Below are positions 50,131 through 62,083 of a stretch of 64,000 nt of DNA, in pieces (the first letter of the stretch is position 1; each line of letters starts with the position of its first letter). Below the pieces are notes generated by a model, which was not told the DNA's origin, did not search any database, and worked only from the letters and a program-made list of their open reading frames with translations. The DNA is from Camarhynchus parvulus (taxonomy: Eukaryota > Chordata > Aves > Passeriformes > Thraupidae): NCBI RefSeq assembly GCF_901933205.1, contig NC_044571.1, positions 73,719,689 to 73,783,688 on the forward strand, read 5' to 3'. Position numbers and translations under genes: made by a program.

Positions 50131-50755
50131 GGGCCATCCACAACTTTTAGTCAGCAATCTTTTTCAGAGTTGACATGCATCTGACTTTGAAAATATGATT
50201 AAGGTAAATCACCGTGAACAAGTTCCTAAAAGTGAGAATATCAGCCTAAGTGGTTCTCTTTTCAGGCATTTCTAGTTTTCAAACAGATTTTGAATGAGAT
50301 AAATTACTTGTCTAGGTCATTTGCCTGAAACTGAGGAAAAAGACGATTCAACATTTAGTGCCAGATGCTGTGAAGAGCCAGAATTTTATAGGTGTACAGG
50401 CACATTAATGTGTGTGTACACACAATTTCAAGCAAATACAGATTTATAAATACAAAATTTCCTAGTTTGAGGGACCTTATTGTAGGTGTTTGGTGTGACC
50501 CTTAAGGCTCAAACTCACTCCATTACCTTCTTGCTCACCAAAGAATCCCTGGATGAGAGATGGCTTTGTGGAGATGTATGTTGTCATGATTTTCCATCCT
50601 TTTGCTGTATAAAGGAGATGGAGAACATCAAACGACCTCTGGGCTAACAGTGATTTGTCTTTAGTTTATCAGTCAAATTCTTTTAGGCAAAATTTTCATT
50701 AGAACAATACTTTTCATAATTCAAAATTTTCATTACAACAATAGTTTAGCGTAAG
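50131..50755. other. Short intergenic stretch, nothing recognised
   Basis: About 620 AT-rich bases between two minus-strand CR1 fragments. I see no gene, promoter or repeat signature. Confidence 0.5.
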
Positions 50756-51300
50756 TAGCCGCTCTAGCCCCTGCAGCTTCCCTGGGTAAAGTGTTCCAGT
50801 GCTTGACTGTCCTCACAGTAAAAAAGAGTTTCCTTATGTTTAAATGTGTTTCCTGCCTTTGAGTTAGTTCCAATTTCCTCTTGTCTCGTTGTTGGGCACC
50901 ACTGAGAAGGGTCTGGCTCTGTCTTGTTCATTCCCACCCACCAGGTGTTTACATACACTGAGAAGACCCGTCTAAGCCTTGTCCAGGCTGAACAGTCCCA
51001 GCTCCTTTAGCCTTTTTTCATCAGATGCTTCCTCATCCTCATGACCCTTTGCTTTGACCCTCTGCATATCTCTCTTGTACTGGAAAGTCCAGCTCTGGAC
51101 ACAGCATTCCAGACGTGTCTCCAGTGCTGAGCAGAAAAGAAGGATCACTTCCCTCAGTCCACTGCCGATGTTCTGCCTGGTGGAGCCCAGGAGGCTGTTT
51201 GGCTTCTGCTGCAAGGACCCATTTTTGGTACATGGTGCCCCCAGTGAGCCTCAGGTCCTCTGCAGAGCAGCTTTCCAGCTGCTTGGCCACTCCTATGCAT
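50756..51300 (-). mobile_element. CR1 LINE, internal ORF2 fragment
   Basis: CR1-derived sequence in minus orientation. The left end corresponds to the acceptor-side phrase ccctgggtaaagtgttccag near the end of ORF2, but the usual 3'UTR and octamer tail are missing, so it is truncated at both ends. Reading the minus strand gives EKRLKELGLFSLDKA and the position of LExCVQSW (ETRLECCVQSWTFQYKRDMQ), both standard CR1 ORF2 C-terminal blocks. An insertion around DEEASD and frame changes show decay. Confidence 0.85.
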
Positions 51301-51410
51301 TTGTATGTCAGCATTTGGCCCACGAGAAGTTTTACACAGCATGCCCAGGACATCAGTGCAGCACAGTTCCTGCCCATGAGGAGGATTACCCAGGTGACAC
51401 TTTACTACCC

Positions 51411-51950
51411 TGTTATAGATGGATAATGAGATGATTGGCTCTCACAATTAAAAGATAACTATTGTGTGAATATTAATAAAAGCTTTAGTGATGTACAGTT
51501 ATGTTATTGTAGTTTAGATGTCCTCTGTTCTCCCCATGGTTCCCTTTTCCCCTGTATTGTTGCCATCAGACAGCCTGGGTTGTCTAGAACAGGTAAAAAG
51601 AGGGGTGCACGTGCCCCTTGCATGGGGCAGTTGGGAATGGAAAAGCTTGTGGCTTTGCGGGTGTGGCATGGCAACATCTGAGTCCAATCAAGTTACAAGA
51701 AAATGGTTTCTGCCAATAAATGGCAAAGGAAGAGCTGACTGGCAGACTTTGGGAGGGGCCAGGGCTGGCTGATGCAACCCCCAGGGGTATAAAAGACTGA
51801 GCGTCCATCTTGAAGATGAACTGATCACGTGGTACGCATGAGGGTCAGTTCCCAGCGCTGCAACTTTTTCCTTATGTGGTCCTTTGTTGTATTTTTGTTA
51901 AGGTTTAATAAACCTTTCTAAATTTTTTAAGTGAGCACTTGTTTCTCACA
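51411..51950 (+). mobile_element. Solo LTR, 540 bp, 5-bp TSD
   Basis: It begins tgttatagatggataatg and ends gtttctcaca, flanked by taccc on both sides (51406-51410 and 51951-51955), a 5-bp target-site duplication. A TATA box, tataaaa, is at 51788-51794 and AATAAA at 51907-51912, about 115 bases apart, consistent with a short R region and + orientation. Both ends and the aaggtttaataaacctt block around the poly(A) signal match the minus-strand LTR at 37799-38226. No internal viral sequence adjoins it. It lies about 110 bases from the CR1 fragment to its left. Confidence 0.93.
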
Positions 51951-51955
51951 TACCC

Positions 51956-54900
51956 CATCCCTCTGCAATCCCACCTCCTTTGCTAAAGGCACTCTGTCCA
52001 GCAGGAGCTGCTCACAACAAGCAAAACAGTGCTTGCTTGGGACTGACCTGGCCCAAACGAGGTAGTTTTCACTCTGCCACGTAATCATGGATGAATTAGC
52101 CATACACAGAACCAGAAGTCCAGCACCAGTCTCTCCATTCCCTTTACTGGGCTTTGGATCAGACTGTAGCTACCTAATTCTAAAGTTCAGATTTCAGAAG
52201 CTTGAGTCTAGGCCTGGTCATTTGGAATTGCTAAGCCTTTAGCACCTCACTCCAGAGAAACTCAGGACACAGGATGTTCAGCATGCTTTTGGGAAAAATC
52301 AGACCACTAGTTTATGGGCCTGCATACCAACCTGGAACAGATTTAGGCACCAAGATTTGAAACTTTGGCTAATCATTTGAAAATTGTTCAGTGGGGTTTA
52401 CCAGAATGCTTTTACCAATCCAGTATGTTTTCAGTTGAGACCAGTTTCTCTATTTTTTTTCAAGAAAATTGTTTTTATCCAGGAAAAATAAAATTTGTCA
52501 AAAGCAAATGTCATGTATGAAAACCAACTGTGTCCATTTTGCTTTTGAATGATGTGTCAAAGCTGCTGTAGGCTGTGTGACCTGTACCCCCTTCTCCTTT
52601 ATTGCCCAGGCTCCAGGCCAGGCAGGCTCTCTATCCCATGTTGCATAACCAATCACTCTCATGATGTGCTCCTTCCAAGTCACAGGGTAGGAAATTGTCA
52701 TGCAATGAGACAGAGGTGAGTATGGGAAAAAGAAGTAGCTGACATCAGGGATCTGCATGAGCTGCTTCCTAAGTGGATTGATTACAAACATTTTCTTAGT
52801 GACATTTTTTAGTTTGCAAAGATTCACTCAAAATTCAGTTTTCTCTGGGGGAAGAAAAATGGCACACTATGTAAGCTCTGTGTTCAGCAGATGAAAATAT
52901 ATAACATAAAATGTGTAAGTGCTGTGTATGTGTTCAGCAGATGACAAAGAAAAAGAAGAAGAAAATGCAAAACCTGGGGTTCTCAGCCTTATCAAGGCAG
53001 CGTTCCTGTGTATGCACAGAATCTCTCTCTGGGTCATGCCAAAAAAAATGTGAAGCATAAATAACTTCCTTGCTATGTAGTAAGTCCAGCACAGTTCTAT
53101 TTATACAACTGCATTTGGAAGTGTGCCAGAGGCAATAGATGCCCTTGCAATTCAAGAAGAACTTGGCACAATCATAATCTATATTTTGCTGGTGCAGCGA
53201 GCTAGAAGGGATCAAGAAGACTGACAGGTGCTGACTCGATGGCTGGCCATTGTGGGGGCTCCTAAATCACTCTTTACCTGCACAGCTGAGCTGGTTGGCC
53301 CCTGTGTGCTGGGCTCACCCACGGATTATGGGTCTGAGCTGGAAAAGCCTTTGGCACGTTTCTCAGGGCCACATACAGCTGCTGCTCAAGCCAATCAGCT
53401 CTGACCTCCCAGCTTAACAGTTCAGCTGGCAGCTTCTGCAGAGAGATGACAGCACTTTCAAGCAGGCTCTGCTATGCTTATCAGCTAATGCCAATCTCTA
53501 CTCACACTGGGCTGATCTGTGAGGGAGTGCAAAGCATAAATTCGTATATAGAACAAACAGAGGTGGTCATCTTGTCCCACTGTGCGTGCTGTGTTCCACT
53601 TGTACTTTCCAGTTCTTGGCTGTAGTGGGTGGATGGAGGAGATGAGTAATAATTTGGTTTTGGCAGCAGTTGTTAGGTAAATGTAGACTCATGCATCCTT
53701 CTTCTACAGCTTGTATGGCAGGGCCCAGGAAGGTTTTTGTATTTGTGTGGATGTGCCTTAATCTTTTGGTTTTGCATTTATGCCTTTTAGTGTACCCAGA
53801 TGAGCTGCCAGATCTGGGCCTCTTTTCCAAATGACTGTTTTCCTTGCATTTCAACTCTGCCCTCTTGGGAAGCAGGCAGTGGGTTTTGTGGGATTTGTCT
53901 CAGCCTCGTGGCCAGAGATGTACACAGAATACCAAAATAATGTCTTGCCCTGTTCATGTCTGCTCCACCTGCTGTCCCTGCCACGTGTATGAAGGCCTGG
54001 AGCAAGTGTGGCTCAGGTGACCTGAAGATCAAATCAATGGGGTCAGGATATTCATGGTGATCCAGGTATCAGTTGCTCAAGAGGGACTTAATCCCTTATG
54101 GATATGTGCCTCGGAGGAGGGCTCCTGGAGAAGATCCTACCTTGTGCTTATAGAAATCTGCATATTTTTACATGCACATGGTGTTTCTGTGGGCTTGCAC
54201 ATCACTGTGACAGCCTGGCCCAGATGCATCACCCAAAATATCTAGTGGGAGTGACCCAATTCCTTAATCAAAACTACAGGACATATTGAGCAATAAATAA
54301 TCTAGGATGGATTTTGCATGTACTTCTTTTCCCTGCTGTATTCAACCCTTTTGCTGCTCAGCTTGTTGTTCTCAGACATCTCTTGGCATAGCTAAAAGCA
54401 GGGATATAATTTTTTAATACTTGCAGCACAGTTTCACTGGTGACTGCCAGTTCCAGTAGGATTGATCCGAGCCTTGTTACCGTGTTAGGCAGGATCTGCT
54501 TTGGCTTGCTGCAAGCCTTTTCCCCAGTGTGCTCCAGTGGAGCTGGGCCTGGTTATTTCAGACAAGGATCTGCCCCTCTCTGTCTCTCTGGTTCTGATCT
54601 GCCCTCCACAGAGTTCTGTTTCAGCATCATATGGAAGAGATATGCCAGAAGTAGCTTTAGATCTTCCACTTCAACACAATTTTCAATAAAAGAATTTCAC
54701 TATAAGCAGTATTAATTAACACTTTAATGAAGCTATGATTCAGAAACAGTAAGACTCACGCTTTAAATCTACACATCTATTTCAAACTATGCTTTCAAAT
54801 TGCTAGGTTCTAAAACTTATCTGGCTTGGAACAAAATAAGCAATAACAATTAACTGAGTTTAATAGACTTCTTTTGCAGCAGATTTGTTTTTACAATTTA

Positions 54901-55899
54901 GAACAGAATTTTATTCTATTCTATTTAAAATAGAATTTTAAATCTAGCATAATTTTTAAAGTGGTTTAAATCTAAGTGAAGTCAGAAAATAGTAAGCATT
55001 GAAAACACTAAGCCTTGGTTTTTTTTCCTTTTTTCAGTCTGGGATACTTCCCTACTTAATGATACCTCTGGGTACTTCAGCTGCATTTTTACCTGAGTAT
55101 CAAGAAAACTGAAATCCTCTCATCAGATACAGTCAATTCCATGTCATAATGAGGCTAAATAAAGTCTCCTGTGAGATTAATAAGTGGGAACTCTGTTGTC
55201 CCAGAGTTGTACTCCTTTTTACAGACATGGTTGGGGGTTTGGCTTTTCTCTCTTATGAGGCTGCACTCAGCTGAGCACTGAAATTACTGAAAACTCCCTT
55301 TCAGGCTTGGGGAAAGCTTGTCTACATAAACTGCCAGCTCCAAATGTGTAGTGCTCAGCTTATAGGTTTAAATCATACGATACTGCATTCCCTGACATAG
55401 AACAGAGTGAAAGTCAATGAAATTCAGATGGGAAAAAGAAAAAAACAATCAGAAATTTCAACAAATAAAGGCCCATTTAGCCAGAAATAGAAAAAGACCG
55501 TAGGACATGGTGTTAATGCAAATATCAGAAAGACAAAGATGATGATATCAGTAAAGAAGGTGCAGTATGCATTAAAGAAATCTTTATCAAAATAAACTCA
55601 CTGTTAAAAAAATATATAATAACCCTCCAGCCTGACATTTCAAAAATAGGAAAAGTGCAATTAGGACTAAAGTGTCAACCAGAATAAGACACCAGGGAGG
55701 CTGTAAGGCAGAAAGCACTGTGGCCATAGAAAACTCCAGCTTCACACCAACTCCACAAAGTGGGAAAATGTCAAACGGGTCTCTAATTCCTGCTACGTTG
55801 TTAAGCAACATAAATTATTTCCCCTTGGGCAGTCAGATGTCACAGAAGGAGAAGCCGTGCAGCCATTAACAGAATATAGGATCAGGATCACATGTTACC
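51956..55899. other. Intergenic region, no gene recognised
   Basis: About 3.9 kb of AT-rich sequence. Open frames of 60-110 codons on both strands show no family signature. No CR1 tail, LTR pair or tRNA-like promoter was recognised. Confidence 0.55.
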
Positions 55900-57950
55900 T
55901 TTGTAAAATGATGGTGTGGCAGTGACCACAATGTGCACAAGGGAAACTTCCTTATGGGACTAGGAAGGCTGAAAGAGGAATCAGCAAAGCACAGGGAGGA
56001 GTTATGAATAAAGTACTACTGCTCAAAACACAGAAAATGTATCTACATTGGCAAAACTGAAAAGAACTCAGGAAAGTTAAATAAAAGGTTGTAAGGAGGG
56101 CAAGAAAACTGTTGATTAACAGCACAGTAGATGCATTAAAAGCTAAAAATAAAATACATCAGAAGCAGGCAACTTGCCAGGAGACTGCAGGGTTTGCAGA
56201 TGATAGATACAGAGCAGGAGCACTCAGAAAATACGTTTGGTATAGGAAAGGTATATTAATTACCTGCAGCAGTGCTCCCTGTAGAAGGGATTAGGAGAGT
56301 TTCCATGCCAGAACTTTTATCTGCAGGTGATGAGTAATGGTCTCAACTGATGGGCCAGAAGCCAATAGCATGAGCAGTGATATATCAGCAGGACCAGATG
56401 ATGTTCACACGGCGATTTTAAAGGAGCTTGGATATGGAATTGCCTGCCAAGTTACTGTGGAGTGTAACTTATTGCTCACATCAGACTGGTACCAGAGGAA
56501 CGGGAGGTGGCAGATGAAGTACCAGTATTTAAGAGGACTGTAGAAGACAGCTGGGCAGTTACAGACCAGGAAGCTCCATTTCCAGAAAAACCCACCAAAC
56601 CACAGAAAACCAGACAAAATTCAAAGGCACATAATTGCCTTGGGTTGTCAAGCATTGAAAAGGCTGTCCAGAGAAGTGGTGAAATCAACATCTCTGGAGG
56701 TATTTACAAAATGTGTAGATGTGGCACCTGGGGACATGGTTTAGTGGTGGACTTGGCAGTGCCAGGTTAATGGTTGGAGCTGATGACTTTAAAGGCCTTT
56801 TCCAATCTAAAAAATTCTACAGTTCTATGAATCTAAGTGGAAAAGTCAGCAAGGCTTCAGCAAAGGGGAATCCTGTCCTTGGTATCTAGTACAACTCTGA
56901 AACAGTACAAGTGAGCTAATCAATACGTTTTGAAAACCACAAACTGTGATGAGAGAGAAAGTGGACTTCTCCCTTTAACTGGGTGAAAGATGGAAAGGGA
57001 GTGGCAGTGAACAGTGAAATTGCATAATAAAAGGAGGTCCACAAGAGACTGTGCTGTTTAACATATTTACAGGAAAAGCAGAAGGACTGCAAAATTTTCT
57101 GGTGGTATAAATGTCATAGATGAGGGGTTGCAGAAAGTCATCTGAATGCCAAATCATAAATGATAAAATGGTAGATAAAGTTAAAAGTTGACAAATGTGA
57201 AGGAGAATACGTAGGGAGAAAGAACATTCCAACACAAAATAATGAACTCAGCAGACACTGGCATACAGGAAAAATCCAGAAATTACTGCAGAGAGTTCCC
57301 TGAACACATCAGCTCTATGGGCAGTGTTGGAAAAATTGCAGAGGGGAATAAAATAATAAAAAGCATTGTAATAGTTTTGACTTGAGAAGAAATTTCATAG
57401 ACATAGATCCCTTTACCTTGAAGGAAAAGGTGACTGAAGAAAAGACATGAGTAATAGCAAATAAAGGCAGAAAGACTGGCTATTTGCAGTCTCTCAGTCC
57501 ATCAAATAAACAGCAAACATAATAGCAACATATAAAATGAAGAAAGGCATTTGGCAAAGCAAAACTGAAGTGTAAAACTCAAAAGTACAAGATGTTTTGA
57601 AAGAAAACAGAACAGATATGTTTAAAGTGTTTAGACAAATCTGCAGAAGGAGAATAAAAGGCATCCAGACCTGACGAATATGAGGATAGGCTGGCTCCAC
57701 AGGAAGCTTAACCCACAGGCTGCTAAATCTTGGTAGGTGTTCTGAAGAATTATTGTTTCACCTGTCATCAGGGAACCAATGTGACCAGCCCCAGCAGCAG
57801 ATTGCAGACACCTCACTGGGAATGGGCATGGGCCAAATATGACAAAAGATTGCTGACAGCCTTCAAATACATACAACATAACAACAAAGAAGAAAGAAGA
57901 AAATTTTCCTTGCACACAAAGTAATGGATTTGGATGTTAGCAATGGAGAA
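55900..57950 (+). mobile_element. Old, decayed CR1-like LINE (reverse transcriptase region)
   Basis: Scattered + strand matches to the reverse transcriptase of CR1-type LINEs are visible in order. AGPDDVHTAILKELG (from about 56388) matches the GPDG(V/I)HP..L.EL block. Vestiges of a VPVFK(R/K) and an NYRP-like block follow near 56520-56570. A segment aaagtcagcaaggcttcagc corresponds to the S-x-HGF box. GPQETVLFNIFT at 57036-57072 corresponds to the GPLLFNIF motif. The catalytic FADD box is not preserved. The frame is broken repeatedly, so this is an ancient copy. A younger CR1 tail is inserted at 56652-56829. Outer limits are approximate. Confidence 0.65.
56652..56829 (+). mobile_element. Younger CR1 3' tail nested in the old LINE
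   Basis: Starts with the near-terminal ORF2 phrase ggctgtccagagaagtggtg, then ctctggaggtatttacaaaa and ggacatggtttagtggtgga. The 3'UTR reads ggttaatggttggagctgat. The terminal octamer is ttctacagttctatgaatct. It is better preserved than the surrounding old LINE, and homology to the older reverse transcriptase resumes immediately to its right, which indicates a nested insertion. Confidence 0.85.
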
Positions 57951-58521
57951 TTTGGAGCAGTTTTCTTAATCTAACTAATGGGTGGTGTGGTTGATTACTA
58001 TGGTACATTGCTGACGGGTGTGGGGCTACCAATGTTAAGAGATGCTGCTAGTGGTCCCAGGGAATGGGTTCAAAAATCCATCAGGAATACTTTATAACCA
58101 CTGTCCTAGCTTGGAGAGGGATACTACCTCTTAAGGAGCTCCTGTGAAAGCAAATAGCACAGAGTTTAAGAGGCCTCAACCTTTCCAGCCTGGCTCAATG
58201 TAGAGGAGGACATTTTACAATGGAGAGAAATGCTAATAGAAAGTTGCTGTAATTTCCCTACAGGAACAAACAAGGAGATGTGAATAGGCCTCTCTGCACT
58301 TGCCTTTATGGAATTTAGGAATTGTTTAGGTGACTCAGAGCAGTGTTTCACAGCATGGAAAATGCTTGCCTCAGGGAAGACAAATGCTGCTCTGATTTTA
58401 TTTCCTCCAGGCTGCTCCTGTCTCTTTGGGATCTCTCAGGTCTGAAGTGCAAGATCCTTGGCAGACTATCCCCAAGGTGAGGGAATTCACAACAGTCAAC
58501 TCCTATTCAGGAAACTCTTGA
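57951..58521. other. Intergenic stretch, nothing recognised
   Basis: About 570 bases between the old LINE and a minus-strand CR1 tail. No clear exon or repeat is seen. A donor-like caaggtgaggg occurs at about 58467-58477, with no open frame supporting an exon. Confidence 0.45.
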
Positions 58522-58670
58522 TAGAATAGAATAATAATTTCAAGTTGGAAGGGGACTCGTAAGGATCATCAAGTCCAACACTCTGCAGCTTGCAGCAATA
58601 TGTAAAACTAAGCCCCATGGCTGAGAGCATTGTCCAGCCTCTCAGTGAACTCTGACAGGCAAACTGAGTG
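58522..58670 (-). mobile_element. CR1-X-type 3' tail, short
   Basis: Minus-strand CR1 remnant. tagaatagaataataatttc at the left is the degenerate octamer tail. It is followed by aagttggaaggggactcgta, aggatcatcaagtccaac, and further right gagcattgtccagcctctca. The wording fits the CR1-X/F group, the same tail type as in the SINE at 25.4 kb. Confidence 0.85.
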
Positions 58671-58889
58671 AAAAATCACCCGGTACAGATCCAAAGGCCT
58701 GAAGGGCGTGGCCTCAACACGACTGCCAAGCTCTGAATTCCGTCAGAAACTCAACTAAAATTTACCTCATTTGATTAACAAGGCTTTCTTGGAGATAGTT
58801 ACCAAGCATCCCCGCTGCTATTGCTCCAGCGCTCAGCGGCAGCACAGGGCTGTAACAGGGGAATTAGGGGAGCTCGGAGAGGGTTGTTA

Positions 58890-59075
58890 TTTGTGTCTCG
58901 GAGACCCAATGCCCCAGTCGGTCGCGCAGGGAGCGGTGCGGGCCCGGCGCTCTCCAGGGTGCTGAACCGGCGGCGCTTCGCCCTCCGCGGCTGCCGGGGC
59001 GGCTCTGCCCGGCGGGAGGCGGCGTTGGGAGGGACCCTGGCACCGGGAGAAGGGGGCTGTCCACAACCTCTGGTT
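58890..59075. promoter_or_regulatory. Compact isolated CpG island
   Basis: By hand count about 20 CpG dinucleotides fall within roughly 130 bases (58917-59047), with GC content far above the AT-rich flanks. It includes an Sp1-type ggggcgg at 58996-59002 and dense gcgg/ccgg motifs. Such a block suggests a promoter or first exon, on either strand. No coding exon, clear TATA box or strong splice donor could be tied to it. The 87-codon frame across it is likely a by-product of high GC. It lies between two minus-strand CR1 tails and could alternatively be a GC-rich repeat. Confidence 0.5.
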
Positions 59076-59165
59076 GCTTTTTAGACCAAGAAGAGAAATC
59101 TCGTGCTTTTACTCCAGAACGCTTCTTGGTTATAGCACAGAGGGGTCAACTGGAAGGCAATTAAT

Positions 59166-59600
59166 CATTGAATCACCTGAGCTGAAAGGGATCCACAAAG
59201 ATCACTGAAGACCAACTTCTCTCCTTGCAGAGATGACCCCAAGAATCACACCATGTGCCTCAGAGCATTTTACAAGTCCTTCTTGAACTCTGTCAGGCTT
59301 GGTGTTGTGACAGCCTCCCTGGGGAGCCTGTTCCAGTGCCCAAACACCCTCTGGGTGAAGAACCTTTTCCTACCATCCAACCTAAACCTCTCCTGACACA
59401 ACTTCAGGTCATCCCCTCGTGTCCTGTCACTAGGCACCACAGAGAAGAGATCAGTGTCTGCCCCTGCTCATTGTCTCATGAGGATTCTGCAGACTGCAAT
59501 GAGGTTTCACCTCAGTCTCCTCTTCCCCAGCTGAACAGACCAGGTGACCTCCATGGCCCCTCATACCTCCATGGCTTCCTCTCTAGACCTTTCACTATTA
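59166..59600 (-). mobile_element. CR1-X-type LINE 3' fragment
   Basis: Minus-strand CR1. The left end carries the eroded tail (cattgaatcacctgagctga, aagggatccacaaagatcac). To the right follow cttcttgaactctgtcaggc, ttggtgttgtgacagcctcc, and the ORF2-terminal phrases gagcctgttccagtgcccaa and gtgaagaaccttttcctacc. This explains the 122-codon + frame at 59255-59623, which is antisense to the LINE. Confidence 0.92.
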
Positions 59601-59967
59601 TGATGGCCCTTCATTCACCATAATGTGAGGCTGTTCATAAAAATGTTGGTGCTTATGGCTTTGAAGTGGTCTTTTGTGGTTTTGAGGGTTTTTTCCCCCT
59701 TTATTATTCATTGTATAGTCAGACATCAGTGGTGAAGACTTTTGTTGTGGGAGCCTTGCAAGAAGAAAAGTTTTGAATGGGGAGTTAGACTTTGGTTTTG
59801 AGGAGATAAGAATGCAGGTGAAAAAATAAGCAAGGAGGCAAAACCCAAAGGTGTCAATGGTATGATGGTTAACTCATTAGAAACTAGAAAAAGTGCTGAG
59901 CATTAAACAGAGGAAGCTGCTCTCACCCCTGCCAGGGGTAATCTGACCTTCTGCATTTAGGTGGGGT

Positions 59968-60496
59968 TGTGGTTTAGCCCCAGATGGCAACTCAGTATCC
60001 CAGTCACTCCTTCACCCTCACAACAGTGGGATGGAGGAGGGAATCAGAAGGGTAAAACAAGAGAAGTCATGGGCCAAGATAAAGGCAGTTTAATAGGAAA
60101 AGAAAAACCCTTACATACAAACAAAACAAAATAAGGAATTAATTCAACACTTCCCATGGGCAAGTAGGTGTTTAGCCACCTTCAGGGAAGGGATCCATCA
60201 CATTTAATGGTTATTTGGGGAGACAAAAATCAACACTCCAAGCATCCCCATTTCCTCCTCCTTCTCCCAGTTTTATATGCTGATTATGATTCCGTATTTT
60301 CTGGAATACCTCGTTGGTCCCAACTCTGCCCCCTTCCAACTTCTTCTGCACGCCCAGCTTACTCGGTGCAAGTCCTTCTCAGAAATAACAAAAATATCTC
60401 TGTATTATCAACACTGTTTCCAGCATAGATCCAAAACACAGCCCTGTAGTAGCTAATATGAAGAAAATTAACCCTACCTCAGCTAAAATTGGCACA
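59968..60496 (-). mobile_element. Avian ERV solo LTR, minus orientation
   Basis: On the + strand it starts tgtggtttagccccagatgg and ends gctaaaattggcaca, with TGTG/CACA termini. The composition (gataaaggcagtttaatagg, aacacttcccatgggcaagt, ttatcaacactgtttccagc) is that of a widespread avian retroviral LTR read backwards. On the minus strand a TATA-type motif, catataaaac, corresponds to gttttatatg at about 60271-60280. Flanks are ggggt and gatgt, so no intact target duplication is visible, consistent with age. No viral coding sequence adjoins it. Confidence 0.82.
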
Positions 60497-61704
60497 GATG
60501 TTGCTTAAAGGTCAGATTTCAAGTGTTGCAGGATGATGGTGATGTGATAGCTTTAAGCAAGATGAGACATTTTATTCCATAGTCAGTGTGTATATATACA
60601 TAAAACCACAAAATGCAGCCAATGTCAGAGAAGTGGCTGCTTCAGCAGCTGAGATAAAGCAATGAGATCATACCCAAAATTTGTGTTTGCCGACCATAAA
60701 CCAAGATATTTCCTTCTCAAATGGTATTCTACTTGTCTTTTGGGGTGGGGAAAGCATCCTCATTGCTGAAGCAAGAAACTGCTTGATTCCAAGAGCAGCA
60801 GTGAGTTAACACGTCCTGGAATTAACTCCTGACACAAGGCAAGACTGATGTAGAAGTCCCACTGCTTGTGCGGGTAATTCATCACTCTGCAGCCCCCAAC
60901 TGCAATTTGGGTATTTCAGGCTTACGTTTTTCCTGGATAGGTACATGGTCTTATGAATGTTTTCACCTGTGCTGATATCCCTCTCTGAAGTTTAGGCACT
61001 TGATATTAGCGTTATATTGATTAAAATTTCAGTAGCATCACAGGTGACCTAACCCAAATGACATAGGCAGCATTGCTTCACACAATGATCTACCCCAAAG
61101 GCAGTTCTCTCTCTTTGGGGAAGAGAGTTTCTAATTCTCATCACTCAGATGTCTAGGAGCTGTCATTGCTGTGCCTAAAAAATAATGGAACAGAACTGTG
61201 ACATAGAAGTTAATCTCTATTATGTATAAGACTCAAAGGCAGTGATTATAGACATCCATAATAAATTGAAGAGGATCACAAAGGATACTGTTTCTAGACA
61301 GTGATGTTTAATACTTTATTCTCTATTCTTAACTTGCACCTATACATGCAAAATGAAGTGCCAGTATCTCTCTTTGATTTGCAGTTCAGACAGCTCCAAA
61401 AGGCAGGTTCCCACTATCTCTCTGTATCCTTTCGATCTCTACCAGAATTAGAAATTAGTTTAGAGCTCCAGAAGCACTGATATTTCACACAAGGAGAAAG
61501 TCACTGGCAAGCTTTTCAAACAGTCTCTAAGGATATGAAGGCTCAGTCTACCCATTAATACAAGGGCACTCACACCAGTGATCAAGAAAGGCTTTCTGAC
61601 CCACTGTCTGTGTTGCCAGATGAAAAATCATCTACACCTGGAGACCTAAAACAATGCTTATTCTTTAAAACCCACTGGCCTATGGAACTGCACAATGCCT
61701 ATTG
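60497..61704. other. Intergenic region, nothing recognised
   Basis: About 1.2 kb between two LTR candidates. No exon or repeat family was recognised. I checked the minus strand for a terminal ELMOD1 exon, expected downstream of SLN by synteny, and found none. Confidence 0.5.
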
Positions 61705-62083
61705 TGTAAGAAGGAGAACTGGAAAGCAACGAGCCCCAGTTCTGACACCTTTTACTAGTTCACTGATCATTCAGGTGTGACTTTGTGCTGACCACCAGGG
61801 ACCACCAAAGAGAGTCCCAGCACAGAAAAACACGTGTAAAGGAGAGAGAAAATATGTCAATGATTTCAGGGACATGACTATCACATAAGTATGTTTATTC
61901 TGGGGCAATCAGTGAATATGTATGTGAAATACAATATAAAACCAGGAGCGTTCCTGTACTCAGCATGCACAGTATTTTGAAGGAAATATTCCCTCATGCC
62001 TTCTGACAAATAAAGAACACCCGATTCTTAATGTTACATTGGTGTTAAGGAGTTTATTTTATTTTTACTGATATTTGGTTACA
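61705..62083 (+). mobile_element. Probable solo LTR, boundaries uncertain
   Basis: A TATA box, tataaaa, at 61935-61941 and AATAAA at 62009-62014, about 70 bases apart, are followed by aagaacacccgattcttaat and a T-rich end, the layout of a retroviral R-U5. A candidate start tgtaagaaggag at 61705 and end ttggttaca at 62083 give TGTAA/TTACA termini. No target duplication is visible, so the ends are tentative and the element may be truncated. Confidence 0.45.

Noticed and set aside
49784..50143. 119-codon minus-strand frame
   Set aside because: Lies in the degraded CR1 ORF2 end. The homology is spread over several frames.
58821..59084. 87-codon Arg/Gly-rich frame across the CpG island
   Set aside because: High GC reduces stop codons, the composition is non-specific and no family is recognised. 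Kept only as a CpG island.
59255..59623. 122-codon + strand frame
   Set aside because: Antisense to a clear minus-strand CR1-X fragment.
59963..60501. Target duplication of the LTR at 59968-60496
   Set aside because: Flanks ggggt and gatgt agree at only three of five positions, so no duplication can be claimed.
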